The position numbers and the translations under genes were made by a program. A DNA stretch of 25,331 nucleotides from positions 1 through 25,331 of the IMG/VR virus record IMGVR_UViG_3300023184_000481; one strand, 5' to 3'. Shown here one piece after another: positions 15,515 to 23,490 of the stretch. The stretch's first letter is position 1; every line of letters starts with the position of its first letter. The notes below the pieces were generated by a model. It was not told the origin of the DNA. It did no database searches and was given only the letters and a program-made list of their open reading frames with translations. This DNA is from a virus.

Positions 15515-15658
15515 TCATTCCGCAATTGGCGCTTCGGCTTGTTCTTTGGCTTCCTTTTGGATAGCCTCTATGACCTGAAAGACTTCAGTGTATGGGCGTG
15601 TTCCAAGGTATTGCAGGATGGCATTTACCAAGTTGGTTGAGAGTTTGATGTCGTTCAT
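15515..15658 (-). CDS. 47-aa conserved-looking small phage protein
   Basis: A short frame begins at ATG 15658 in an ATGA overlap with the stop of the preceding fibre gene and ends at TGA 15515, three bases before the next start. It reads MNDIKLSTNLVNAILQYLG, then a helical segment TRPYTEVFQVIEAIQKEAKE. It fills exactly the only hole between the fibre genes and the lysis genes. I recall similar short proteins (MNDIKLS-type) at this place in other phages. Function is unknown. Confidence 0.75.
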   Translation of the reverse strand: MNDIKLSTNLVNAILQYLGTRPYTEVFQVIEAIQKEAKEQAEAPIAE

Positions 15659-16569
15659 GGTGTTTCCAGTGCTGTGATTCGTGCTGTCAGGGCTGTAATG
15701 AGGGCTTGTTGCTCCTGAATTGCGGCGGTCAAAGTGGCGACCAAGAATGATGTGTCAACGCCTTGATATTTTGGATTTCCGTCAGCATCTACCGCATCTT
15801 TTTGACCTGTCACCGCATTGGGACAAACTTCTGCAAGTTCGTGCGCTATAAAGCCCTCACCATAATCAGCGTATGTTTTCCATGTCCAATTGCATGGTTT
15901 GAGTGCCATGACTTTTGTAAGACCATTTGCTAATGGAGTTACATTTTCTTTTAGTCTGTAATCAGATGATGTGTTGTATGCAACAGTTGTACTGGTTGCT
16001 TGTGTAATACTACCAATTGCACTACCGCCAGAATTATAAAAACCTACAAATACACTTCCGTTAGTAGTTGAATAAGTCGTTTTAATATTTATTCCAAATT
16101 GAACTGACCCATCAAAAAATACACTTTGTTTACCAAGTCCCAATACGCTTGTTGTGTTCAACATCAAATTACCGCTGGAGTCGATACGCATACGTTCTGA
16201 AGCAGACGTATACATAGACAGGTATCCAGCTTCTCTATTGATAAACTGTGCATTCAATCCTGACATCAAAATATCAAATCCATCACCAGAAGTAGTTCCT
16301 GATGTTGTATTTGTCATGTGAATCATCGTATCGCTTGATGAATTTATATTTAAATTTATAGTTCCATAACCAGTAGGCGAAGCAGTACCAATCCCCACAT
16401 TACCGCTTGCATCTTTCACAATGCCTGTTACGCCAACAGTCAGCGTGTCTGATGTGGCATCTCCAAGGGTGGTGTTACCCGTGGTGGTCAGGTTGACAAT
16501 GGTTTCTGTGCCTGTGTTGGTGAGGCCGGGGGTCGTGATGCCCGTTGTGCCGTCTAGCGTGATTGCCAT
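15655..16569 (-). CDS. Tail fibre/spike protein with C-terminal S74 chaperone (I)
   Basis: A 304-aa protein. The N-terminal two thirds is a Thr/Ser/Asn/Gly-rich beta-structured fibre with phrases typical of such proteins (GNVGIGTASP, ERMRIDSSGNLMLN). From about residue 195 it carries the intramolecular chaperone domain of peptidase family S74: SDYRLKENV with S202 and K207 as the expected cleavage dyad, then GFIAHELAEVCP and a final helix EQQALITALTARITALE. The domain helps the trimeric fibre fold and then cuts itself off. The coding DNA is visibly AT-rich (17 of 60 G+C at 16081-16140). The fibre presumably binds the host surface; receptor unknown. Confidence 0.85.
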   Translation of the reverse strand: MAITLDGTTGITTPGLTNTGTETIVNLTTTGNTTLGDATSDTLTVGVTGIVKDASGNVGIGTASPTGYGTINLNINSSSDTMIHMTNTTSGTTSGDGFDILMSGLNAQFINREAGYLSMYTSASERMRIDSSGNLMLNTTSVLGLGKQSVFFDGSVQFGINIKTTYSTTNGSVFVGFYNSGGSAIGSITQATSTTVAYNTSSDYRLKENVTPLANGLTKVMALKPCNWTWKTYADYGEGFIAHELAEVCPNAVTGQKDAVDADGNPKYQGVDTSFLVATLTAAIQEQQALITALTARITALETP

Positions 16570-16571
16570 GT

Positions 16572-17867
16572 TTATGCTCCTTTGAGTGCCGCTACGTCAG
16601 CTTGCAATTGGGTGATGAGGGCTTGTTGTTCCTTGATAGCGTTAATCATGTGCCATGTGATGTTGTCTTGGTTTACAGACATTACGCCTGTTGACTCTTC
16701 TTTTACGCAGTCTGGACATACCTGTTGAAGTTCTTGAGCGATTACACCGAGTTGAACGCCTTGCTTGTCAATTGCTTGATTTGCTGGCAATTCTGTAACT
16801 TCTTCTGCCGTGCGGTACTCAAAGTTACGAACACGAATCTGACTAATAATGTCTAAGCCTTCTGTGTTATCAACAATGTTCTTTTTAAGGCGCTGGTCAG
16901 AAGTGACAGACCATGTTGATGTATTGTTGCCTTGGTATACGCCGCCGCCGTTTGGAGAAATAAATCCTGTTGAGTTACCTTTACCTGTTTGATTTCCAGT
17001 ACATATTAATATTTCACTACCCGCACCTGCGGCACTTGCGGTATTGCTACCACTGCCAATATAAATATTGCTACCACCAGTTGTTAAAACTCCTCCAGAC
17101 CCAAAACCTAAACATAAATTAGCGCCACCTGTTGTAATTCCTGACCCTGCGGTTGCCCCAAGAAGAGTGTTTTGATTTCCCGTGGTGCTAAAGCCAGCTT
17201 GATTACCAACTAGTGTATTACTTGACCCAGTGCTATTTGTATAACCAGCTTGCCAACCTATACCAGTGTTGCTTGCTCCTGATAAATTGAGACCAAGTGC
17301 TTGTTGCCCTATGGCAGTATTGCTACCACCAGTGGTGTTGGTACTTAGTGCTAAGTAGCCAATAGCAATAATACCTGTGCCAGTTGTGTTTGCATACCCA
17401 GCCTGATACCCGACTGCTACGTTATTAGATGATGTTGTGCTAGATTGAAGCGCTTGAGCGCCAAACGCAGTGTTATTAGCTCCTGTCGAGTTGACGTTCA
17501 TGGCGTTATAGCCAACAGCCGTGTTACTAGATGCTGTACTGGTATTTAAGAGCGCATTAGTACCAACAGCGGTATTGTTAGTCCCCGTACTATTGGCGGC
17601 TAGTGCCGCATAACCAACGGCAACAAGGGCCGACCCACTTGTATTTACATTAAGGGCCGTATATCCAAACGCAGTATTGCTGGAAACAGCACCAGCACCT
17701 CGTCCTACGGTGATACTGTTTACAGTTGCGTCATTGGTAACAGCAACAACCTGACTTGCACTTATAGATACCGCCGTTGTCCCCGCAGTTTGAAGCGCCA
17801 ACACGCCGCTGGTGTCAGCAGTCTGGACTAAACCCGCACTGGTGCTGGCATTGATTGTTGTGGTCAT
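16572..17867 (-). CDS. Tail fibre with YadA-head-like repeats and S74 chaperone (II)
   Basis: A 431-aa fibre. Residues about 66-250 are built of 17-residue units (such as AVGYNAMNVNSTGANNT and AIGQQALGLNLSGASNT), the pattern of left-handed beta-roll heads of YadA-like trimeric adhesins. The C-terminal domain is an S74 intramolecular chaperone: SDQRLKK with S323 and K328, then GVIAQELQQVCP and the closing helix EQQALITQLQADVAALK. It is a second fibre of the same kind as its neighbour but with its own shaft. It overlaps the 69-aa gene by ATGA and lies two bases before the next fibre gene. Confidence 0.87.
   Translation of the reverse strand: MTTTINASTSAGLVQTADTSGVLALQTAGTTAVSISASQVVAVTNDATVNSITVGRGAGAVSSNTAFGYTALNVNTSGSALVAVGYAALAANSTGTNNTAVGTNALLNTSTASSNTAVGYNAMNVNSTGANNTAFGAQALQSSTTSSNNVAVGYQAGYANTTGTGIIAIGYLALSTNTTGGSNTAIGQQALGLNLSGASNTGIGWQAGYTNSTGSSNTLVGNQAGFSTTGNQNTLLGATAGSGITTGGANLCLGFGSGGVLTTGGSNIYIGSGSNTASAAGAGSEILICTGNQTGKGNSTGFISPNGGGVYQGNNTSTWSVTSDQRLKKNIVDNTEGLDIISQIRVRNFEYRTAEEVTELPANQAIDKQGVQLGVIAQELQQVCPDCVKEESTGVMSVNQDNITWHMINAIKEQQALITQLQADVAALKGA
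17166..17672 (-). repeat. 51-bp (17-residue) tandem coding repeats of fibre II
   Basis: About ten diverged units of 17 residues (51 bp) begin at residues 66, 83, 100, 117, 134, 151, 168, 185, 202 and 219 of the 431-aa fibre, each with [A/G/L]-[V/I/F]-G and a T-G or S-G turn. The spacing of 17 is exact for ten units; the following ones shift by a residue. Confidence 0.85.
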
Positions 17868-18073
17868 GCTTGTGTTCCTTCAGGAAAAACTAATGGCACT
17901 GGTGGATTGGGGTCAGTAAAGACACCGTTGGCGTAAGTCCAACCAACCGAAGCCCAGAGTTCTGGAATTGCCATTGAGCCTTCTTCAAAAGCGGGGGGTG
18001 TACCTATTGGTTGTTCTAAGTATTCCACAGCATTCAAAACAACGCCGTCTTTAACAATTGCATATCGTTGCAT
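17864..18073 (-). CDS. Small tail-fibre-associated protein
   Basis: A 69-aa protein that begins MQRYAIVKDGVVLNAVEYLE, the opening of many short phage proteins found beside fibre genes, and contains WASVGWTYANGVFTDPNPP, a phrase also seen in tail fibre assembly-like proteins. It has a strong ribosome site (TAAGGAG, seven bases before ATG) and overlaps the next fibre gene by ATGA. It may help assemble or cap a fibre; the role is inferred from context only. Confidence 0.75.
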   Translation of the reverse strand: MQRYAIVKDGVVLNAVEYLEQPIGTPPAFEEGSMAIPELWASVGWTYANGVFTDPNPPVPLVFPEGTQA

Positions 18074-18082
18074 GATTACTCC

Positions 18083-18895
18083 TTAGAAAAATGCTGTGAT
18101 ATAAATAACACCAGAACCACCAGCGCCACCAGCATATCCATTTGTACCGCCCGCACCCGCTGTTCCCGCCGCGCCAACAGCGTATGAATAAGTTGATGCC
18201 AATGTTGTAATATACGCATCAATATATCCACCTGCTCCGCCACCTGCTCCGCAAACAGCGCCAACGATTGTGGTTGTCATGCCGCCTGACCCACCGCCGC
18301 CGGTATTTGTTGCGCCAGCCGTACCTGTTGTATTTGATGGGCCGCCACCAGCGCCGCCACCAAACGCGGATTGACCGCCGGGAGAAGTGGATGTGTATTG
18401 AGTTGCGGCGGCGTTACTTTGATTGCCTGTTCCAATACCACCACTTAATGCAATGCCAGAAGCACCTGCGCCAATAGTTGCAGTTCCACCAGCGCCGCCT
18501 GAACCACCCCCAGCAACACCACCGCCACTACCACCATTAGCCGTTAATAATGAAGTGCCAAAAGTAGTAGCTCCACCCGCAGTGCCTGCTGTGGCATTAC
18601 CAGCAGAACTGCCACCGCCACCGCCACCGCCGCCGCCAACCATGCGAACTTGCAAATATCTTGCATTTGTTGGAACAGTGTATGTGCCAGAACTGCTTGT
18701 ATACGTAGTAACTTGCGGTGCGCTTCCTGTAATTACGGGAGAAGTTAATGTTTTGTTTGTCAACGTCTGAGTTGCGGCAATGCCAGCCAACGTATCCGTG
18801 ACCGCTGGTAGCGTCAATACACTACTTCCCGAAACCGCTGGTGCAGATAGCGTAACCGAACCGCTTGTATCACCGTTGATGACTATGCTTGACAT
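18083..18895 (-). CDS. Glycine-rich fibre tip / adhesin
   Basis: A 270-aa protein. Residues 1-60 match the repeated stem of the neighbouring 448-aa fibre (QTLTNKTLTSPVITG). Then TYTVPTNARYLQVRMVG leads into a run of nine glycines and a domain of GGxGG-type motifs up to the end (SGVIYITAFF). This is the layout of glycine-rich receptor-binding domains with polyglycine-II type packing seen in phage adhesins. It may be the changeable receptor-binding tip. The ribosome site is weak (GGATTTGAT before ATG). It ends two bases inside the ribosome site of the 69-aa gene. Confidence 0.8.
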   Translation of the reverse strand: MSSIVINGDTSGSVTLSAPAVSGSSVLTLPAVTDTLAGIAATQTLTNKTLTSPVITGSAPQVTTYTSSSGTYTVPTNARYLQVRMVGGGGGGGGGSSAGNATAGTAGGATTFGTSLLTANGGSGGGVAGGGSGGAGGTATIGAGASGIALSGGIGTGNQSNAAATQYTSTSPGGQSAFGGGAGGGPSNTTGTAGATNTGGGGSGGMTTTIVGAVCGAGGGAGGYIDAYITTLASTYSYAVGAAGTAGAGGTNGYAGGAGGSGVIYITAFF

Positions 18896-18904
18896 ATCAA
18901 ATCC

Positions 18905-20251
18905 TTATTGAACGACCCAGCGTGAGCCAGATGTAACTGTGACAACCACACCGCCACTCAAGGTAATCGGGCCCGCCGACATTGCCGAGTACCCCGAACC
19001 AATCGTGTAGCTTGTAGCGACTGTTTGACTGTTCACCACAATACCATTGCCGGCAGTCAATATCGATGACGTGAACTCACCGGTGCTTGGCTTGTACAGC
19101 AACTTGGCATTGCCTGTGTAAACAGTCAGAGCCGTTCCGCTGGTTGCGTTTGCAAACAACGGGTACACGTTGGTCGATGTGCTGGTGTCGTTGCTGATTG
19201 CAGCGCCACCAACGGAGGACCAGGCTGTGCCGTTGTAGCCTTCAAACTGTGTGGTCGTTGTGTTAAACCGCAAATAGCCAGCAACGCCTGTTGGCTGTTG
19301 GGCCGTAGTTCCTGCTGGTAGCAAAATCGCATCTGTTGCGCTGATAGCCAAACTGACCGCTGGAGATGCTGTGCCAAGGCCCACCTTGCCGGTTGCGTCT
19401 TTGTAAATTTGATTTGTGCCAATCGCAATAACGCCGGTGCCGCCTGTCAATGTAGACGTATAGGCAAGCGTAGTAAATGCTCCAGTCGATGCCGTTGTTG
19501 CGCCAACTGAGGCGTTGTTAATCGTACCGCCGCTAATCGCGGGGCTGGTCAAAGTCTTATTGGTCAACGTGTCAGTAGTCGCGCGGCCAACCAGGGTATC
19601 GGTCGATGTGGGCAACGTCAACGTGCCAGTGTTGACAATAGTGCCAATGACCGGAGACGTCAGAGTCTTGTTGGTCAGCGTGTCGGTAGTGGCCCGGCCA
19701 ACCACCGTGTCGGTCGATGTGGGCAAGGTTAATGTGCCGGTGTTGACAATGGTAGCAATGACTGGCGCAGTCAGCGTTTTGTTGGTCAGCGTGTCAGTAG
19801 TCGCCCGGCCAACCAGGGTGTCGGTCGACGTAGGCAACGTCAACGTGCCAGTGTTGACAATCGTTGCAATGACTGGCGCAGTCAGCGTCTTGTTGGTCAG
19901 GGTTTGTGTAACGCCAATACCAACCAGGGTCGTGCTTGCATCCGGCATCGTGTAGATGCGCAAAGTGCCCGCAGTGATGCTGCTGGCCAAGAACTGAAAA
20001 GTCTTGGTGTTGTCAGTAGTGTTCTGAACAGTGAACGTGGTGTCTGACACCGTGGCCGTAGGCAGCGTGCTGGTGGCGGTTAACGCCGTGGCCGCACTGT
20101 TAACAACAATAAACTTGTTTGCGTTGCTTGTCAGAGTTGGCAGTTTGTCAAAGCCAGCGGTGATGAGGTCCAGCTCAGCCCGCATAGACGAAGATGTCGC
20201 CGCCGCACCGGTGGATGGAAACGACCCGTGTGTGTAAAAGTTATTGCTCAT
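18905..20251 (-). CDS. Tail fibre protein with 37-residue repeats
   Basis: A 448-aa protein. The N-terminus (NNFYTHGSFPSTGAAATSSSMRAELDLI) is typical of a phage fibre base that docks on the tail. The shaft (about residues 117-227) has 37-residue repeats containing TLTNKTLTAPVI and TGTLTLPTSTDTLVGRATTD. A globular part from about 270 includes GKVGLGTASP and TAWSSVGGA and ends with GSRWVVQ. It overlaps the nozzle gene by ATGA and is the first of the fibre genes, so it is the likely proximal fibre to which the others add. Confidence 0.82.
   Translation of the reverse strand: MSNNFYTHGSFPSTGAAATSSSMRAELDLITAGFDKLPTLTSNANKFIVVNSAATALTATSTLPTATVSDTTFTVQNTTDNTKTFQFLASSITAGTLRIYTMPDASTTLVGIGVTQTLTNKTLTAPVIATIVNTGTLTLPTSTDTLVGRATTDTLTNKTLTAPVIATIVNTGTLTLPTSTDTVVGRATTDTLTNKTLTSPVIGTIVNTGTLTLPTSTDTLVGRATTDTLTNKTLTSPAISGGTINNASVGATTASTGAFTTLAYTSTLTGGTGVIAIGTNQIYKDATGKVGLGTASPAVSLAISATDAILLPAGTTAQQPTGVAGYLRFNTTTTQFEGYNGTAWSSVGGAAISNDTSTSTNVYPLFANATSGTALTVYTGNAKLLYKPSTGEFTSSILTAGNGIVVNSQTVATSYTIGSGYSAMSAGPITLSGGVVVTVTSGSRWVVQ
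19571..19903 (-). repeat. Three 111-bp tandem coding repeats in the fibre shaft
   Basis: Three units of 111 bp start at 19571, 19682 and 19793 in plus coordinates, with a related partial unit on each side. They encode nearly the same 37 residues and differ mainly at third positions, which suggests recent or homogenised duplication. Confidence 0.88.
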
Positions 20252-22287
20252 CGAAGTCCTCTTCGCGGTGTGTAGTGAAGGATTGCGCTGTTGATGGTGA
20301 ATGGCTGGAAGTAAGGCGAGTTAGATGCAATCTTCAATGCAATGTTTTCTCCCGTACCGTTCACCTCAACCTCAGAGGGCGCAAGGGTGCGGTCATCCCA
20401 CACAAAAAAGTCCCAATAGGACGTGTCCCAATAGCTTGAAACTAAACTGCTTGCATACAAAGTTTGCCCTGCTTGGCCAATGTCCGTGGTTGCATAAGCT
20501 AAATCGTAGTTGAAATAAAAGTCAGCATAGCTGGTGCCGGTGATCTCCAACGATGCTTTGCGGAATCGTTTCAACAAACGCGGGCTGCCAATTGCGTTAA
20601 ACACCAAAGTCATGTTGGCTGCAATCTCAAACCCATCAAATGACGTTCCTGCATCCAAGCGGTACACGTAGCCGTTGGTCGAGCCAAAGAACGCAGTCTC
20701 GGTTCCGTCAGCACGCTGGCCTTCGCACATGCAAGCCACTGCGTTTGGAAACTGTACAGGCATGGCACCCATGAAACTACCGTTGGCCAAGGTGACATAC
20801 AAGCCATAGCCGTCGCTAAAGAAGACCCGGTACTGACCCTTCTCCCGGCTTACGCCACTGGCCGTGGCCAGGTTGCGCCGGTCGGCGATAAAGGGCCGCA
20901 AGTTCAAAGTCAAAGACGCGGAATCAAAGTTGCCAAAGTTCAACGTGGTGGCCATGTTGATAACACCACGGTCATCAAACGAATAGCTGACGTTGATGTT
21001 CTGGCAACTGTAAGCCTTGGCACCCGTACCCACGTTGTATGAGACAAGCTGGAAGTTGGCCAAACTACTGCCATACAGGATCGAAGTGTTGTCGTCTGAG
21101 TAGATGGCCATTGCGCCGGTTGACTGGTCGCCTGGTTGGACCAAGAACGCAGTCACGTTTCCATTTAGCGCAATCTCGCCCGCGCCCACAACCGGGCTCC
21201 AGGTGTACGGGTCGGCGATCCCTGAGAACTGGACCGACGCACCAAAGCTGAAAAACAAATGCGCCTTGTGAACGACAACATGGGTAGGTGTGTCGGTTGT
21301 CATGCCTGTGCGAATTCGCACATAAACCGTGCCGTCAAACTCAAACCCGTAGTTAACACCATCCGCGCCGTATATTCTGGACGCACCGTTAATATTGTCA
21401 ATTGCCGTCTCAACTCGGCCAGTAGGGTTTAAGGTAATAGCGGCTTGCGCACCGCCCGCAAGGGCGTATGTGGTTGCGCCAATGCGCAAATTCTCGCCTG
21501 ATTGGAACGTGCCAGTCACTGACGCAAACGTAAGATAACCAGCCGCTGTGCCAGCCGCCCAAGTGCCGGAACTCAGAACTACGCGAGTAATGGTGCCAGT
21601 TGCTCCGCTTGTTTGGCCAACAATTACATTGCCATCGTTAAGCTGGGTTGTGCCAGTATTAAAGGCTAACTCAAAACCCAACGGCACCAGGGCCCAGCCG
21701 CTGGTAGTTGATTTGTAAATAGCCATGGCCGTCTCACCGACGTTGTTGCGCCAGGCATACACCGTGCTGCCGTAGTAGACAACACCACGTATGGGGCCCG
21801 CTCCCGGCACCGTAGTAATGACCGCCCGATAAACTTCAGCGGCTAGGTACGTGTATTGGCTGGACAACAAACTGGTTATGGTAGCGGTTGCGCCCAGAAC
21901 CGTGACAGTCGCTTTAAGAATGCCGCCCACATAAAGGCCATCTGCAACGGCAAACGTGCCCACAGCCATGGTGTAGATTACCGTGGTGTCGTTGATGGCG
22001 ACGATGTAGCCCGACGACGTGGTCGCTAAATTGGTGAACGTGTTACCAACGGCCAGGTTGCTGGCGCTTGCAACAGTGATCGCGCCGTAGACGGCATCCG
22101 ACGGATTAGGCTGCCCATCAAAGCGTTCATACCCGGCAATGCGGGTATACCCGCCCGTGATCGCTACTTCAAAATTGACAGCCGTGCGCGCGATGCCGGG
22201 CGGCAGCGACAGCGTGGGCGTGACCAGGTCGAGCCCGCCCTGGAGCTGGATCAGACTGTATTTGACGGGAGGCATTCCTGTGGCCAT
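20248..22287 (-). CDS. Tail nozzle / tube-like structural protein
   Basis: A 679-aa beta-rich protein. The N-terminus (QGGLDLVTPTLSLPPGIART, then GYTRIAGYERFDG) is a phrase I recognise from large structural proteins encoded next to N4-gp56 capsid genes in podoviruses. Repeated short strands with aromatic and Gly turns suggest beta-propeller-like parts, as in podovirus nozzle proteins that close the tail below the adaptor. Two bases separate it from the adaptor gene. It is more likely a nozzle than a fibre because it has no repeat shaft. The detailed name is inferred. Confidence 0.75.
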   Translation of the reverse strand: MATGMPPVKYSLIQLQGGLDLVTPTLSLPPGIARTAVNFEVAITGGYTRIAGYERFDGQPNPSDAVYGAITVASASNLAVGNTFTNLATTSSGYIVAINDTTVIYTMAVGTFAVADGLYVGGILKATVTVLGATATITSLLSSQYTYLAAEVYRAVITTVPGAGPIRGVVYYGSTVYAWRNNVGETAMAIYKSTTSGWALVPLGFELAFNTGTTQLNDGNVIVGQTSGATGTITRVVLSSGTWAAGTAAGYLTFASVTGTFQSGENLRIGATTYALAGGAQAAITLNPTGRVETAIDNINGASRIYGADGVNYGFEFDGTVYVRIRTGMTTDTPTHVVVHKAHLFFSFGASVQFSGIADPYTWSPVVGAGEIALNGNVTAFLVQPGDQSTGAMAIYSDDNTSILYGSSLANFQLVSYNVGTGAKAYSCQNINVSYSFDDRGVINMATTLNFGNFDSASLTLNLRPFIADRRNLATASGVSREKGQYRVFFSDGYGLYVTLANGSFMGAMPVQFPNAVACMCEGQRADGTETAFFGSTNGYVYRLDAGTSFDGFEIAANMTLVFNAIGSPRLLKRFRKASLEITGTSYADFYFNYDLAYATTDIGQAGQTLYASSLVSSYWDTSYWDFFVWDDRTLAPSEVEVNGTGENIALKIASNSPYFQPFTINSAILHYTPRRGLR

Positions 22288-22289
22288 GA

Positions 22290-22967
22290 TTACGCCAAAG
22301 GTGGTCCGCTGACAATAGTCGGCAGCTGGTCGATCTCCATTCGCGAGTACAAACGTCGGTACTCGAAGTCACCTCGCGACAGGACTTCAGGGGCTGCCTC
22401 ATACCCAGCGTAGTACATCATGGCCCGGTAGACGATGGCCATTTGAAATCGATCCGGTATACCGGGAGTGTCAGCGTCAGCCGTGAGACTGACAGGTTGT
22501 GTGTAGTATTCGCCATCGATCACGTAGGCTATGTCAGGGGTCGAGCCAAAGGCCAGGTCCTTCTCAGGCGTGATAGACACGACGACTGGGCGCGCGGTCG
22601 TGTTGCGCATGTTGGCATAACGATACAGATTCCTGTACGTTGTCCAGTCCATGTAGTTCATCAACTGTTCGTCTTTGTAGCTTTGGCCAACACTGGAACA
22701 CCGAAAGCTGTCCCGCTTCCAATTGCCAAAGTCGGTAAGACCGGCATCAGTGGATGTGTATTGCCACTGAGCCGCAACCGTGTTGAAAGTAAAAGGGCTT
22801 CGCAAAAACAACCAATCTTCTTTGCTGGTCTGGATGTCGATCCAAGCCTGCTGCACCCAAGAGACGATTCGAGCTGATTCGCCGGTCTGGTTTAGCGCGG
22901 TAGTCAGCGCAGGACCAGACACGCCGCACTCGACGCGCGCTTGGTTGACAAGTTGAAGGAGGTTCAT
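22290..22967 (-). CDS. Head-tail adaptor protein (SU10-type)
   Basis: A 225-aa helical protein beginning MNLLQLVNQARVECGVSGP, with ARIVSWVQQAWIDIQTSKEDW at about 32-52, the pattern of adaptor proteins of SU10-like podoviruses, which form a ring below the portal. The middle (MDWTTYRNLYRYANM) and the C-terminal ILA-type helices (RFQMAIVYRAMMYYAGYE) also fit. It is followed by the nozzle candidate after two bases, the usual adaptor-nozzle order. It starts 12 bases after the stop of the 141-aa gene. Confidence 0.82.
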   Translation of the reverse strand: MNLLQLVNQARVECGVSGPALTTALNQTGESARIVSWVQQAWIDIQTSKEDWLFLRSPFTFNTVAAQWQYTSTDAGLTDFGNWKRDSFRCSSVGQSYKDEQLMNYMDWTTYRNLYRYANMRNTTARPVVVSITPEKDLAFGSTPDIAYVIDGEYYTQPVSLTADADTPGIPDRFQMAIVYRAMMYYAGYEAAPEVLSRGDFEYRRLYSRMEIDQLPTIVSGPPLA

Positions 22968-22979
22968 GCAAAGACCCTA

Positions 22980-23405
22980 TTAGGCTTGTTCAGCCAGGAC
23001 GTTTTGCAGCCATGCACGGCCACGCGGGTTCTTGTCTTCCACCAAGTCAAATGGGTAGCTCAAACCGTGGCGTGCAACCATGTCGATCTGGTCAGGTGCA
23101 GCGGGATTACGCGTCAACTGGGTGTACTTGGTTTCCTTCATGCGGGCCAAGATTTCGACATACTTGCGCTTTACGGTTGTGGGCACGCCCCTGATCAAGG
23201 GTTGGTTCATGCCGTTGCAATTGACAACGACATGGTTGGGTTGATTTTCATCAGTGGTCGAATGGACCATGACGGTTACCAGCTCGTTCATGAAAGCCTC
23301 ATCGGATGCGAGCTTGCTGAAATCACGCGACTCGGCCACGGTTTCAATAACCGGTTCGTCGTCGATGATTTCCATTCCTTGGACGGTGTTTTTCTTACTT
23401 GCCAT
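22980..23405 (-). CDS. Uncharacterised structural-module protein
   Basis: A 141-aa protein with acidic N-terminus and a mixed alpha/beta core (VMVHSTTDENQPNHVVVNCN, then GVPTTVKRKYVEILARMKE). The C-terminal half is basic to neutral helix with RAWLQNVLAEQ. I do not recognise the family, but its place between the capsid genes and the adaptor is common for a small virion or assembly protein. The ATG has a ribosome site GGAG eight bases upstream, just after a terminator. Confidence 0.7.
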   Translation of the reverse strand: MASKKNTVQGMEIIDDEPVIETVAESRDFSKLASDEAFMNELVTVMVHSTTDENQPNHVVVNCNGMNQPLIRGVPTTVKRKYVEILARMKETKYTQLTRNPAAPDQIDMVARHGLSYPFDLVEDKNPRGRAWLQNVLAEQA

Positions 23406-23432
23406 CTTTATTCTCCAGGGGGTTAAAAATCC

Positions 23433-23461
23433 AAAAAGCAGACCACCCGAAGGCGGTCTGC
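23433..23461 (-). terminator. Intrinsic terminator after the capsid genes
   Basis: On the minus strand GCAGACCGCC, loop TTCG and GGTGGTCTGC make a ten-base-pair stem (23461 to 23438, one G-U pair) capped by a stable UUCG tetraloop, followed by TTTTT and, two bases on, ATTTTT. It lies 29 bases after the stop of the 145-aa gene and only about 30 bases before the next start, so it likely limits transcription from the highly expressed capsid genes into the tail genes. Confidence 0.9.
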
Positions 23462-23490
23462 ATAAACTCTTCTAGGAAGAGGATGACAAC

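Noticed and set aside
19515-19955. Plus-strand frame of 146 residues with valine-rich repeats
   Set aside because: Its repeats are the reverse of the 111-bp fibre repeats, so the pattern is explained by the minus-strand gene.
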